From positions 62,001-126,000 of the forward strand of contig CAZIDF010000007.1 in assembly GCA_964538085.1 (NCBI GenBank): 64,000 nucleotides of DNA, read 5' to 3'. The notes beneath the pieces are model-generated. The model did not search any database. It had not been told where the DNA came from and saw only the letters and a list, made by a program, of their open reading frames with translations. This DNA is from G020348385 sp964538085. Its GTDB lineage: Bacteria > Acidobacteriota > Aminicenantia > Aminicenantales > Aminicenantaceae. The number at the start of each line of letters is the position of its first letter. Position 1 is the stretch's first letter. This document shows, piece by piece, positions 1 through 8,573 of the stretch. The position numbers and the translations under genes are program-made.

Positions 1-161
1 ATCTTTTTTTTCTGGTGGAGGTATGACAGATATTCCCTCGTGATCGTGGCTATCGGGATGTCGTGAATATCGATCTTTTTTTTTCTGATTAAAAATAAAA
101 GCAGGTCGAGAGGCCCTTGAAAAACCTCCAGGTTAACCTGATAATCTCTCGCCTCTTCCAT
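1..161 (-). CDS. scpA: Segregation and condensation protein A, N-terminal part (cut by window edge)
   Basis: The first 53 codons of a minus-strand gene are visible; the rest lies outside the window. The peptide starts MEEARDYQVNLEVF and continues with the ScpA hallmark QGPLDLLLFLIRKKKIDI, then HDIPIATITREYL. ScpA is the kleisin partner of SMC in bacterial chromosome condensation. The ATG at 161 is preceded directly by an in-frame TAG, which fixes the start. It lies 20 bp after trpS in the same direction, and M50 protease-trpS-scpA is a common order. Identity is confident; full length cannot be judged. Confidence 0.9.
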   Translation of the reverse strand, partial: MEEARDYQVNLEVFQGPLDLLLFLIRKKKIDIHDIPIATITREYLSYLHQKKK

Positions 162-181
162 CTATATACGTGGACCCATCA

Positions 182-1174
182 TCACAGACCAATGGCTTTC
201 CTGACTTCTTCCATCGTTTTTTGGGCTGTTTTTCTCGCTTTTTTGTTTCCATCTTCGATGATATCCCATACCAATTGAGGATTTCTTTCGTACTCATTAA
301 TTTTTTTTTGGAGAGGGGCTAAGGTCTCGGCCAGCTTTTCGATGACCACATTTTTGCACTCCAAACAACCGATCCCGGCTGTGCGGCAGCCTTCGGCCAA
401 TTGCTTTCTTATTTTCTCTTCCACGAACGCTTTATGCAACGTGAACACCGGGCAGTCTTCCGGAATCCCAGGATCGGACTTTCGCTTGCGACGGGTGTCG
501 GTTAACATGGGTGTTACTTTTTCACGGATGACATCCGGAGGATCTGTGAGAAAAATGGCGTTGTGGAGCGAATTGCTCATCTTGCGTCCATCCGTACCCG
601 CAAGCCGTGGGACTTCCGTGAGCAATATCTGGGGTTCGGGAAAAATTTCCCCATAAAGCCGATTGAATCTCCGGGTGATTTCGCGCGCCAATTCCAGATG
701 ATACGCTTGGTCTTCGCCCACAGGGACGGCATTGCCCTTATACAGGATGATATCTGCTGTTTGAAGAACGGGGTATCCCAGAAACCCGTAGGTGTTGAGG
801 TCTTTGTCCGTGATCTCCCGTTGCATATCCTTGAATGTCGGGACTCTTTGCAGCCAGGGCAAAGGAATGATCATCGAAAGCAGCAGATGCAATTCAGCGT
901 GTTCTTTGACTTCGGACTGGACAAAGATCACACTTTTTTCCGGATCGAGGCCGACACTCAGCCAGCCAGCTGCGTATTCGAACGTGAAGTCGCGGATGAT
1001 CCCAGAGTTTTGGTATTCCGAACTGAAGGCATGCCAAGTAACGATGGTGTAGTAGCATTCGTATTCATCCTGAAGCCTGATCCAATTCTTGAGGGCCCCT
1101 GCCAGATGACCGAGGTGAAGCGGCCCGGTCGGTCTCATCCCGCTCAGCACGACTTTTTTCTTTTTCTCGCTCAT
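182..1174 (-). CDS. trpS: Tryptophan--tRNA ligase
   Basis: Class I aminoacyl-tRNA synthetase that charges tRNA-Trp. The 330-residue length is normal for bacterial TrpRS. The N-terminal PTGPLHLGHL (about residues 15-24) contains the HIGH-class signature as HLGH. The second ATP motif is KMSNS at about 198-202. GYPVLQTADIILY and VPVGEDQAYHLELAR are typical TrpRS nucleotide/Trp-site stretches. The C-terminal helical tail carries GIGCLECK. It is the middle gene of a minus-strand operon, 9 bp after the M50 protease and 20 bp before scpA. Nothing in the sequence suggests loss of function. Confidence 0.96.
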   Translation of the reverse strand: MSEKKKKVVLSGMRPTGPLHLGHLAGALKNWIRLQDEYECYYTIVTWHAFSSEYQNSGIIRDFTFEYAAGWLSVGLDPEKSVIFVQSEVKEHAELHLLLSMIIPLPWLQRVPTFKDMQREITDKDLNTYGFLGYPVLQTADIILYKGNAVPVGEDQAYHLELAREITRRFNRLYGEIFPEPQILLTEVPRLAGTDGRKMSNSLHNAIFLTDPPDVIREKVTPMLTDTRRKRKSDPGIPEDCPVFTLHKAFVEEKIRKQLAEGCRTAGIGCLECKNVVIEKLAETLAPLQKKINEYERNPQLVWDIIEDGNKKARKTAQKTMEEVRKAIGL

Positions 1175-1183
1175 AACTTTTCC

Positions 1184-1834
1184 TCAATAGATGAAAGAGT
1201 TCACAATCCTTATCACGAATCCCAGTATTCTGCCTATAAAACCTGTCATGATCAACAAAATCAGGATAAAAAAGCCATACGGGCGGATTTGTTCGTACTT
1301 TTCGGCTGCCTCTTCGGAAATCAGCCCCATCACAACTCCGCTTCCATCCAAAGGAGGAATCGGGATAAGGTTAAAAAAAGCCAATATCACGTTTATCACG
1401 ATGGTGTAGTACACGATAGTGATGAAAGGAGACAACAGGCTCGATATGCCTCCCCCCTGGGCATAAATCGAGTTGGGATTAAGACTCATCAGAACCTTTA
1501 GGATGATAAAAGCGATCACAGCGACCGCCATGTTGGATGCAGGGCCCGCGATCGAAATGATGAGATTATCCTTTCGTGGATCTTTTAGGTTGAGCGGATT
1601 GACGGGAACGGGCTTGGCCCATCCGAAAGGGGGAGCGCCCATGATGATCAACATCAGCGGAAGAAGGATGGTCCCGATGGGATCGATGTGCCGGATGGGG
1701 TTCAGGGTAATCCGTCCCAATTGATAGGCTGTGGGATCTCCCATTTTGAGTGCGGCCCAGCCATGCGATGCCTCATGCACGGTGATGGCAAAAAGCACGA
1801 CGAATAAACTGATAATTCCTTCAATGATAGTCAT
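1184..1834 (-). CDS. Site-2 protease family (M50) membrane metalloprotease
   Basis: Polytopic membrane protein of 216 residues. The zinc site HEASH lies at residues 20-24 inside the first hydrophobic segment. The second M50 motif is the NLIPIPPLDGSG stretch, whose Asp163 should be the third metal ligand. At least four hydrophobic segments are visible. There is no PDZ domain, so this is the short S2P-like form rather than RseP. A TGGAG ribosome site precedes the ATG at 1834. It is the first gene of the M50-trpS-scpA operon, behind a good promoter at 1851-1879. The substrate is unknown. Confidence 0.88.
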   Translation of the reverse strand: MTIIEGIISLFVVLFAITVHEASHGWAALKMGDPTAYQLGRITLNPIRHIDPIGTILLPLMLIIMGAPPFGWAKPVPVNPLNLKDPRKDNLIISIAGPASNMAVAVIAFIILKVLMSLNPNSIYAQGGGISSLLSPFITIVYYTIVINVILAFFNLIPIPPLDGSGVVMGLISEEAAEKYEQIRPYGFFILILLIMTGFIGRILGFVIRIVNSFIY

Positions 1835-1850
1835 GATTCTCCAGAGGTCA

Positions 1851-1879
1851 TTTATAGCATATCAACCCCGTTGCGTAAA
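1851..1879 (-). promoter_or_regulatory. Sigma-70-type promoter of the M50-trpS-scpA operon
   Basis: On the minus strand TTTACG (1879-1874) and TATAAA (1856-1851) are separated by 17 nt. A TG dinucleotide one base upstream of the -10 makes it an extended -10 promoter. The expected start lies just upstream of the TGGAG and ATG of the M50 gene. No terminator was seen between glnA and this promoter, so glnA read-through is possible. Confidence 0.6.
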
Positions 1880-1928
1880 GCATGAATCTTTTAACCTGGC
1901 TATGTTCTTCATTTAAGGAAGGGAAAGC

Positions 1929-3335
1929 TCACAAAAAAGGGAGGTATTTTTTGACTTCGAATTCGCTGACCTGTTTGCCATATTCTTTGGATACATTGGT
2001 CCGGTATTCTTCGATTTCCCGCTGTTTGTTAGCCAGGAATGTGTGGAAAACCTGTTCGCCGAGGATCATTTTTGCCAAATCGCTTCGGCTCATGATATTG
2101 ATGGCCTCCTCGAGGTTCCGTGGCAAGGTCTTGATTTGGAAATGCTTTTGTTCGGCTGGGCTCATTGTGTAGATATTTTCCTCCACCGGGTCCGGAAGTT
2201 CGTACTCTTTTTGGATGCCTGTTATGCCTGTCATGAACATGCAGGCAAAAGCCAAGTAAATGTTGCATGCAGGATCTGGAGAACGGAGCTCGATGCGCAT
2301 GGAATTTTCCTCGCCCGGGTGAGACTGGGGAACTCGGATATAGGCGGATCTATTCTTCTGCCCCCAGGCTACGTAAACCGGTGCTTCATACCCTTCTATC
2401 AGTCTTTTATAGGAATTGGTCCACTGGCAGAGGACGGCAGATATCTCCCGGGAATGTGTCATGATTCCCGAGATATAGTGACGCGCCGTTTTAGAAAGAT
2501 GGTACGCATCGGATTTTTCGAAAAACAGGTTTTTCCCGTTTTTCCATAGGGATTGATGCACATGCATGCCGCTTCCATTCTGGCCATTCAGTGGTTTGGG
2601 CATGAAAGTCGCATACAGACCATGCATTCTGGCTACTTTTTTAGTCATGTACCGGAAAAGCATGCAGGCGTCGGCCATTTCCAGAGCATTGAGTGGCTGG
2701 AGATCGATTTCATGTTGGCCATGAGCCACTTCGTGATGGTCTCTTGCCGATTCGACTCCGATTTTTTTGAGAGATGACTGGATTTCCTTCCGGATTTCTC
2801 CATGGCATCCGGAAAAAAAATACCCTCCTTCATCTAGGGGACGGGCCAACTGGCTGCTGGGAAACAGGAAAAATTCCAACTCAGGGCTGACTTGGATCTC
2901 ATCGATTCCCAAATCCTTTTCTCCCTTTTCCAACACTTGCTTGAGCACATAACGAGAATCGCCTTCATAGGGTTTTCCGTCTGGGGTGTATATGGCCCCG
3001 AACGAGATTCCTTCTCGCCAAAAGCTGTTTTTGTCGAAATCTGTGTATTCCCAGGGCAAGATACGGAAGGTTTTGGGATCCGGTTTTATGACCAGATCGC
3101 TTTCTTCCTTTCGCACAAAGCCTTCCACCGAAGATCCATCGAATCCTTTCCCCTTATGAAAGGCTTCCTTCAGTTCACTGCTGGGGATGGAAAAATCCAT
3201 CGGTCTCCCCAGAATATCCGCAAACATGATCCGCACGAATTCAATTTTATTCGAAGGATCGTTTACCGAATCCAATACTTCTTCTTGATTTTCAAAACCA
3301 TATTTTTTCAAATGGCCGTGATATTCTTTTGTCAT
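1929..3335 (-). CDS. glnA: Glutamine synthetase type I
   Basis: ATP-dependent synthesis of glutamine from glutamate and ammonia; 468 residues from the ATG at 3335. Motifs in order: the latch GFDGSSVEGF near the N terminus, PELEFFLF, HHEVAHGQHEIDL (metal site), NGSGMHVHQSLW, NSYKRL, and RIELRSPDPACNIYLAFA near the C terminus. The usual Tyr adenylylation motif is not recognisable at its expected place (ENIYTMSPAEQ), so this looks like an unadenylylated alpha-type or archaeal-like GSI. An open frame extends upstream to 3455, but it runs through the promoter and is rejected. It diverges from an Lrp/AsnC gene with overlapping -35 regions, so regulation by that protein is likely. Confidence 0.94.
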   Translation of the reverse strand: MTKEYHGHLKKYGFENQEEVLDSVNDPSNKIEFVRIMFADILGRPMDFSIPSSELKEAFHKGKGFDGSSVEGFVRKEESDLVIKPDPKTFRILPWEYTDFDKNSFWREGISFGAIYTPDGKPYEGDSRYVLKQVLEKGEKDLGIDEIQVSPELEFFLFPSSQLARPLDEGGYFFSGCHGEIRKEIQSSLKKIGVESARDHHEVAHGQHEIDLQPLNALEMADACMLFRYMTKKVARMHGLYATFMPKPLNGQNGSGMHVHQSLWKNGKNLFFEKSDAYHLSKTARHYISGIMTHSREISAVLCQWTNSYKRLIEGYEAPVYVAWGQKNRSAYIRVPQSHPGEENSMRIELRSPDPACNIYLAFACMFMTGITGIQKEYELPDPVEENIYTMSPAEQKHFQIKTLPRNLEEAINIMSRSDLAKMILGEQVFHTFLANKQREIEEYRTNVSKEYGKQVSEFEVKKYLPFL

Positions 3336-3352
3336 GTTTTTTGATGGTACTA

Positions 3353-3382
3353 ATTTTATGTGAATTAAAAAACATTTGTCAA
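3353..3382 (-). promoter_or_regulatory. glnA promoter
   Basis: On the minus strand TTGACA (3382-3377), an 18-nt spacer and TAAAAT (3358-3353). The predicted start is about 10 nt before the glnA ATG, giving a very short leader without an obvious Shine-Dalgarno. The -35 box overlaps the -35 position of the divergent lrp promoter. Confidence 0.65.
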
Positions 3383-3398
3383 CGAGATAATAATAATA

Positions 3399-3407
3399 TG
3401 CTATAAT
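3399..3407 (+). promoter_or_regulatory. Extended -10 promoter of the Lrp/AsnC regulator gene
   Basis: TGCTATAAT is a perfect extended -10 element. The sequence 17 nt further upstream is not a good -35 and coincides with the glnA -35 on the other strand. The start would be near 3414, about 40 nt before the ATG. Confidence 0.55.
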
Positions 3408-3453
3408 TTTATCGATATTGGGACAATTCCGTGACAAATATGTGGAGGCTGCC

Positions 3454-3897
3454 ATGATAGATGATCTGGATCGAAAGATTGTTCGAGCGCTAAATCAAAA
3501 CGCACGCAAGAGCTTCCGGGATGTGGCAAAAGAAGTGGAGACTTCAGTGACCGCTGTGATCAACCGGGTCAAAAAATTGGAGGAGTCGGGATATATCCAG
3601 GGATACATCCCTTTGGTCGAGCCGGAATATTTTGGCCTGAACCTCATCGCCATCATCGCTTTGCGCATCTCCAAGGGGAAACTTTTGGAAACACAGGAAA
3701 AGATCGCACAAGACACGCGGGTGGTGTCGATTTATGACATCACAGGAGAATGGGATTCTATGATCGTCGGGTATTTCAAAGGTAGGCAAGATTTAAACGA
3801 CTTTATCAAAAGCTTGCTCTCTCTCGAAAATGTGGATAGAACTGTCACGCATATCGTGCTGAATGTGGTGAAAGAGGAAAGACGAATTCTTGTCTAA
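3454..3897 (+). CDS. Lrp/AsnC family transcriptional regulator
   Basis: DNA-binding regulator of 147 residues. It starts MIDDLDRKIVRALNQNARK with a winged helix-turn-helix (about 1-55, SFRDVAKEVETSVTAVINRVKKLEESG), followed by the RAM ligand-binding domain that ends VDRTVTHIVLNVVKEER. The ATG at 3454 has a clear GGAGG at 3443-3447, which decides it over the ATG at 3418. It is divergently transcribed from glnA with overlapping promoters, so control of glnA and of itself is the natural inference. The effector amino acid cannot be read from sequence. Confidence 0.92.
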   Translation: MIDDLDRKIVRALNQNARKSFRDVAKEVETSVTAVINRVKKLEESGYIQGYIPLVEPEYFGLNLIAIIALRISKGKLLETQEKIAQDTRVVSIYDITGEWDSMIVGYFKGRQDLNDFIKSLLSLENVDRTVTHIVLNVVKEERRILV

Positions 3898-3922
3898 TAA
3901 GGCTATGGCTAAAAGCTTTTTC

Positions 3923-3950
3923 TTGACAGGCTCTTCTATTTTGCCATAAT
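3923..3950 (+). promoter_or_regulatory. speD promoter
   Basis: TTGACA (3923-3928), a 16-nt spacer and CATAAT (3945-3950). Expected start near 3957, about 28 nt before the speD ATG. Confidence 0.6.
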
Positions 3951-3984
3951 GAATTAATCCAGTCTTCCCAATATGGAGCTTCAA

Positions 3985-4416
3985 ATGCCGGATGAAAAAT
4001 ATAAACCTATCGGCCATCATTATATTGTAGAAGCCTCGGGATGTGATCCCAAGATCATATCCAAAGTCGAAAAGGTCCAGCAGATTTTGGTAAAAGCCGC
4101 AGAAATAGCAGGGGCTCAGGTTTGGTCTGTCTCGTTCAGTAAATTCCCCCCGATGGGCGTGAGTGGAGTGATCGTGATATCCGAATCGCACATTTCCGCA
4201 CACACCTGGCCTGAATTCGGCTATGGGGCGATGGATTTTTACTCATGCGGGGATAACGTCGATCCCGAAAAAGGCCTGAATTATGCGGTGGAAGCATTCG
4301 GTGCATCGACCTTCCATATCACGGAAATAACTCGGGGCCTCGATGATGGCGACAAAGCATACTTTCATAGCTTCGTTACTTGGGAAGAAGATATCGGGGG
4401 GGAGGAAAAAGAGTAA
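3985..4416 (+). CDS. speD: S-adenosylmethionine decarboxylase proenzyme
   Basis: Makes decarboxylated SAM, the aminopropyl donor for spermidine. It is a pyruvoyl enzyme formed by self-cleavage. The motif GVSGVIVISESHISAHTWPE contains the Glu67-Ser68 cleavage site. His73 and Cys88 (FYSCGD) match the catalytic His and Cys of the small bacterial/archaeal SpeD class. The 143-residue length is normal. I chose the ATG at 3985 because GGAG (3975-3978) sits 6 nt upstream; the ATG at 3973 has no ribosome site. The window also holds agmatinase at 39872, but no speE was seen. Confidence 0.93.
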   Translation: MPDEKYKPIGHHYIVEASGCDPKIISKVEKVQQILVKAAEIAGAQVWSVSFSKFPPMGVSGVIVISESHISAHTWPEFGYGAMDFYSCGDNVDPEKGLNYAVEAFGASTFHITEITRGLDDGDKAYFHSFVTWEEDIGGEEKE

Positions 4417-4427
4417 AGATTCTTTAC
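4413..4427 (+). terminator. Possible weak hairpin after speD
   Basis: GTAAAG and CTTTAC form a 6-bp stem around a 3-nt loop that overlaps the speD stop codon, followed by ATTTTCTG. The stem is AT-rich and the T run is poor, so this is only a weak terminator candidate. Confidence 0.25.
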
Positions 4428-4535
4428 ATTTTCTGTCGGTTTTCGATCCTCTATGTCTGAGTTCAGTCGTGGCACGAATTTTGCTCTTTAATCCCATCAG
4501 AATCGATAATAAAAAGATTCTGCAATAATAAAAAA

Positions 4536-7139
4536 GTGATCAAAAACAAAGCTTTTCGACTCTCTCTCATTTTCTGTATCATTTCTTTCTTTTATTCATA
4601 CTCCTTTGGGAACCAGGGTGTTGAATCCCTGTTGGACAGTATAGTGAGTTCGTTGGAACAGAAGGATTTCTCCGCATATTTGGATTTATTCGCTCCCGAA
4701 TTGAAGGAAAAAGAGGAAGCAGGGCTCCAAGAAAAGTTGGAAGGGTTCGATCTGGAAAAGGTGACTGTTTATAAAACAAGAAAAAGAATCGATATCGAAA
4801 ACGGCATCAGGACTTACCTCGATGTGGTATTCGAAAATGCCTATTCGGTCATTATCGAGATTTGGAGCTTGGATCTTGAAAATTCATCCGACCAGTGGCG
4901 GATCGGAGAGAAGAGAATCACGAGGGATGTCCGGAATTTATACAAAATTCAGATCCCCTCTGGCCGAGAAGATAGGGTAAGCCGGGTAGAAATCGAGCAT
5001 GCAGATATCAAAATCTCCTTTCGTGACCCGATTGTTTTTTATGACAACATCCCGGATGTTGAAACAGCTCTATTGGTCATCGGAGAAGGAGAGCTGCTTT
5101 TCACTCCTTCTCTTGCAAGAGAAAGACATCAGCTCGAATTGGTGTACAAAAAAGACTTCCTGCATGACCGTCTCAATTATGTCTTTGTGCGCTGCTCGAA
5201 TGCCTTTTTTGAGAGCAACATACGGATCGAAAAAAGCCAAGGAAATAGCACGCCGATAGACCAAGCGGAAAAAAATAGAGCCTATTCTCTTTTTACCCAA
5301 CATTATTCACGATCTTTTACCGTCGAAAACTCTCTCGATGGCAAGATGTTATCTATTATCCCTCAAGATGAAGAGGCCGTCATAGAATTCGAGGGGGGCA
5401 AAATCGGCAAATTCACCTATATTTTCTCTCCGTTCACTGAGGAAGAAATCACGCTTTATCAGTGGGAGAAACATAGGTATATGAACATGTATTCCCCTCA
5501 GGTTGCGGATGGGAAAAAGAGATTTTTTATTTCCTTTGGAGAGAAATTCGATGTCCTAAAATACACGATGGATATCGATTTTAATCCGGATGATAAATAC
5601 ATTTCCGGAAAGGCAGAAATCGACATCGAATCGAAAACAGGTCGTTTGGACAAAGTGAAACTCAAATTGAATCCGAGTCTCGAGATTCTTCGCATCACCG
5701 ATGATAACAACAATGAATTATTCTTCACCAAGGACAGACTTCGGACGAACCTGTACGTTTATTTTCTCGATCCTATCCTGGGGAATCAAACCACAAAAAT
5801 CACCATTTTTTACCGCGGGATGATATTGCCTTCTCCTATCGTGGAGGATGCCATTTCTGCTGGACAGGTCGATGATCTGTATCTGTATATCCCTCCTCGG
5901 TCAGAAACCTTTTTGTACAGCTTGGCTGCTCAATGGTATCCTTTACCACCGGAAGGGGATTACTTCACGGCGCGCATCAAGATCATCATTCCCCCTGATT
6001 TTTCGGTCATTTCCAACGGGGTTCTTGTCGAGGAGTCCAACCTAAAAGAATGGGATCGGGTGGAAGAACTTGAAAAAGTCGGGAAGAAGGTCTCTGTTTT
6101 CGAGTCCCAAAAGCCAATCAAATACATGTCTTTTATCGTGGGAAAGTGGCAGGTTAAAAGAAGAGAAACAGAACCGTTGAACCTCAATTATTACAGGACA
6201 TCGGATGTCATTTTGCCGCGATTGGATTTCTTTGAAGAGGCCAAAAGTATTTTGCAGTTCTACGAGAAAAAATTTGGCCCTTACCCTTATGAGAGCCTGA
6301 GCATACTCCATAGAATTTGGCAAGAGAGCGGTGGCCATAGCCCGGCATCCTTTATCGTTTTGAATCAACTTCCGCGAGTCGAAGGCGTCCGTCTCGAAAG
6401 GGCCGACAGTCCTGTGAACCTGACCCGATGGAATGAATATTATCTTGCCCATGAGATCGCCCATCAGTGGTGGGGCCAGGGCGTTACATGGGATAGGCAT
6501 CATGACCATTGGATTAGCGAAGGATTGGCACAATTTTCCACGATTCTGTATTTGAGAGAAAAACACGGAGAATCGGCCTTTTCCGCCATTTTAAAAAAAA
6601 TGTCAGCATGGACGGTAAAAAAAGCGAGGTGGGGGCCGATAATCTTTGGCTCGAGAATCAGCCATTTCGACTTCTATGCTTTCCAGTCCATTGTCTACAA
6701 CAAAAGCTCTTTAGTGCTGAATATGCTGAAAGATTTGCTGGGTGATGAGGTCTTTTTCCGAGGTGTTAGAGAATTCTTCGACCGAAACCGATACAAGGCG
6801 GCCAGAACCCATGATTTTGTTTCAACCCTGTCGAAAATTTCCCAGCAGGATTTAGAGCCTTTTTTTAGAGCCTGGTTCAGCTCTTATACGCTCCCTGAAG
6901 TTAAGGTCTCTTATTCTATTGAAAGGTCGCAAAAAGAATTCAGCCTAAAATTCCGTATCGTCCAGCTGAAGGAAATCTTTATTTTTCCTTTGTGGGTGGA
7001 ATGGATACAGGATGGGAGTAAAATCCGGAAGATGATCGTTATCGACAAAAAGGAACAGACCGTCGAGTTCATGCTCAACGTTAAACCCAAAAAGATCAGA
7101 ATAAATCCAGATGGAGCCGTCCCCGGCCATATTCATTGA
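4536..7139 (+). CDS. M1-like (gluzincin) exported metallopeptidase
   Basis: An 867-residue protein with an N-terminal signal sequence (about 1-25, hydrophobic core LIFCIISFFYSYSF). Residues about 30-330 resemble nothing I recognise. From about 340 on it follows the M1 aminopeptidase plan. The zinc site HEIAH is at 639-643 with the third ligand Glu662 (WISEGLAQF), the correct HExxH-18-E spacing. The usual GAMEN exopeptidase motif is not present; the equivalent stretch reads ESGGHSPASF. The start is GTG at 4536 with no Shine-Dalgarno, and TGCAATAAT ends 6 nt upstream, so a leaderless mRNA is possible. It converges with the response regulator gene. Confidence 0.8.
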   Translation: MIKNKAFRLSLIFCIISFFYSYSFGNQGVESLLDSIVSSLEQKDFSAYLDLFAPELKEKEEAGLQEKLEGFDLEKVTVYKTRKRIDIENGIRTYLDVVFENAYSVIIEIWSLDLENSSDQWRIGEKRITRDVRNLYKIQIPSGREDRVSRVEIEHADIKISFRDPIVFYDNIPDVETALLVIGEGELLFTPSLARERHQLELVYKKDFLHDRLNYVFVRCSNAFFESNIRIEKSQGNSTPIDQAEKNRAYSLFTQHYSRSFTVENSLDGKMLSIIPQDEEAVIEFEGGKIGKFTYIFSPFTEEEITLYQWEKHRYMNMYSPQVADGKKRFFISFGEKFDVLKYTMDIDFNPDDKYISGKAEIDIESKTGRLDKVKLKLNPSLEILRITDDNNNELFFTKDRLRTNLYVYFLDPILGNQTTKITIFYRGMILPSPIVEDAISAGQVDDLYLYIPPRSETFLYSLAAQWYPLPPEGDYFTARIKIIIPPDFSVISNGVLVEESNLKEWDRVEELEKVGKKVSVFESQKPIKYMSFIVGKWQVKRRETEPLNLNYYRTSDVILPRLDFFEEAKSILQFYEKKFGPYPYESLSILHRIWQESGGHSPASFIVLNQLPRVEGVRLERADSPVNLTRWNEYYLAHEIAHQWWGQGVTWDRHHDHWISEGLAQFSTILYLREKHGESAFSAILKKMSAWTVKKARWGPIIFGSRISHFDFYAFQSIVYNKSSLVLNMLKDLLGDEVFFRGVREFFDRNRYKAARTHDFVSTLSKISQQDLEPFFRAWFSSYTLPEVKVSYSIERSQKEFSLKFRIVQLKEIFIFPLWVEWIQDGSKIRKMIVIDKKEQTVEFMLNVKPKKIRINPDGAVPGHIH

Positions 7140-7171
7140 TATCGTTCCGGAGATTTTTGATCATGGTGGAT

Positions 7172-8563
7172 TCAGACTTCCAGGTTATTGATATCGATGT
7201 CGAGCCTCTTGATCATCTCGTTGAGCGTTGTGGGTTTGACCCCCAAGAGTTGGGCCGCCTTATTCTGAACACCGTTTGTTTTTCTCAACGCCTGCAATAT
7301 CCAATTTTTCTGGAACAGCCTTGTTTGGTCTTTTAGAGTTCCAGACTTAACCGATGTTAAATCAGCCGCGACCTCTTTTCCCTCCGGTTCATACAAAAAG
7401 GGAGGCAGGCTATTTCGTGTGATGATGTTTGTTTTGGTGAGGACAACCGCCCGCTCTATCAGGTTTTCCAACTCCCGGATATTTCCTGGCCACTCGTAGT
7501 TTGCGAAGACTTCCATGACATCTTCGCTGATGCCTGTGATCTCTTTTCTGTTTTCTTTGCTGTATATATCCAGAAAATGTTTCACCAGAAGCGGGATGTC
7601 TTCTTTCCGCTCGCGCAGAGCTGGGAGTTCGATCTTTATGACATTGAGACGGAAAAACAGGTCCTGTCTGAACCTATTCTGTTGGATCTGATCTTCCAGG
7701 TCTGTGTTGGTGGCGGCGATGAGGCGAACGTCGACTTTGATCATCTTTGTTCCCCCGAGCCGCATGAACTCGCGATCCTGCATGACGCGGAGCAACTTGG
7801 CCTGCGTTTCCATGTTGAGGGAAGAAATCTCATCAAAAAAAATAGAACCTTTATCGGCGGCTTCGAAAAGGCCTTTTTTGTCGCTGAAGGCTCCGGTGAA
7901 AGCTCCTCTCAAGTGGCCGAAAAGATTGCTCTCCAGCAGGTCTGGAGGAAGGGATCCGCTATTGACGATCATAAAGGGGGCATTCGCTCGATCGCTGTTT
8001 TGGTGAATAGCTTTTGCGGCTAGTTCTTTTCCAGTTCCGCTCTCTCCTTGGAGCAATATTGTGCTGCGTGTGGGGGCCGCTGCTCTGATGGTGTCGAAAA
8101 CATTGTTCATCACTTGGCTCTTGCCAATGATATTTTCGAAACTGAATTTGCTCTTGAGCTCGTCTTTCAGTCGGATGTTTTCGTCTTGGAGTTTTTTGTG
8201 TTCCCTGGCTCGATCGATGGTGAGCAACAGTTCACTATGTTTGAATGGCTTCTGGATGTAGTCGAAAGCCCCTTTTTTCATGGCGGATATGGCAGATTCG
8301 ACCGAAGCATAGGCCGTGATAATAATGATAACTGCATGGGGGTCGATTTTTTTTATTTTATTCAGAACCTCGATTCCGTTCATCCCCGGCATCAAAAGAT
8401 CGAGAAGGGTGAGATCATATGTATCCGGGGAATGTTTTTCCAATGCTTCCTCTCCGTTATAGGAGCTATCCACATCGTAACCTTCGGTGGTCAGCAGATC
8501 CCCCAAAACCTCATGAATGATGGGTTCATCGTCGATAATGTGAATCAATCCTTGTTGAGCCAT
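7172..8563 (-). CDS. Sigma-54-dependent response regulator, NtrC/PilR type
   Basis: The 463 residues have three domains. The receiver (1-120) has acidic pocket Asp11/Asp12, phospho-acceptor Asp55 in LLDLLMPGMNG, and Lys105. The AAA+ sigma-54 activator domain (about 140-380) has Walker A GESGTGKE (173-180) and the sigma-54 contact loop GAFTGA (220-225). A Fis-type helix-turn-helix lies at the C terminus (NKAAQLLGVKPTTLNEMIKR). It follows the sensor kinase by 10 bp in the same operon and sits beside the pilus genes, so PilR is the best functional analogy. A sigma-54 promoter with an upstream palindrome lies before the minor-pilin operon at 25427, a likely target. Confidence 0.93.
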   Translation of the reverse strand: MAQQGLIHIIDDEPIIHEVLGDLLTTEGYDVDSSYNGEEALEKHSPDTYDLTLLDLLMPGMNGIEVLNKIKKIDPHAVIIIITAYASVESAISAMKKGAFDYIQKPFKHSELLLTIDRAREHKKLQDENIRLKDELKSKFSFENIIGKSQVMNNVFDTIRAAAPTRSTILLQGESGTGKELAAKAIHQNSDRANAPFMIVNSGSLPPDLLESNLFGHLRGAFTGAFSDKKGLFEAADKGSIFFDEISSLNMETQAKLLRVMQDREFMRLGGTKMIKVDVRLIAATNTDLEDQIQQNRFRQDLFFRLNVIKIELPALRERKEDIPLLVKHFLDIYSKENRKEITGISEDVMEVFANYEWPGNIRELENLIERAVVLTKTNIITRNSLPPFLYEPEGKEVAADLTSVKSGTLKDQTRLFQKNWILQALRKTNGVQNKAAQLLGVKPTTLNEMIKRLDIDINNLEV

Positions 8564-8573
8564 GTTCTCTCTT

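Noticed and set aside
563..1501. Long plus-strand open frame opposite trpS and the M50 gene
   Set aside because: It is the antisense shadow of two well-supported genes and shows no family motifs.
3336..3455. 40-residue N-terminal extension of glutamine synthetase
   Set aside because: It runs through both divergent promoters, is rich in Tyr and Ile unlike GS, and overlaps the lrp start; ATG 3335 gives the normal length.
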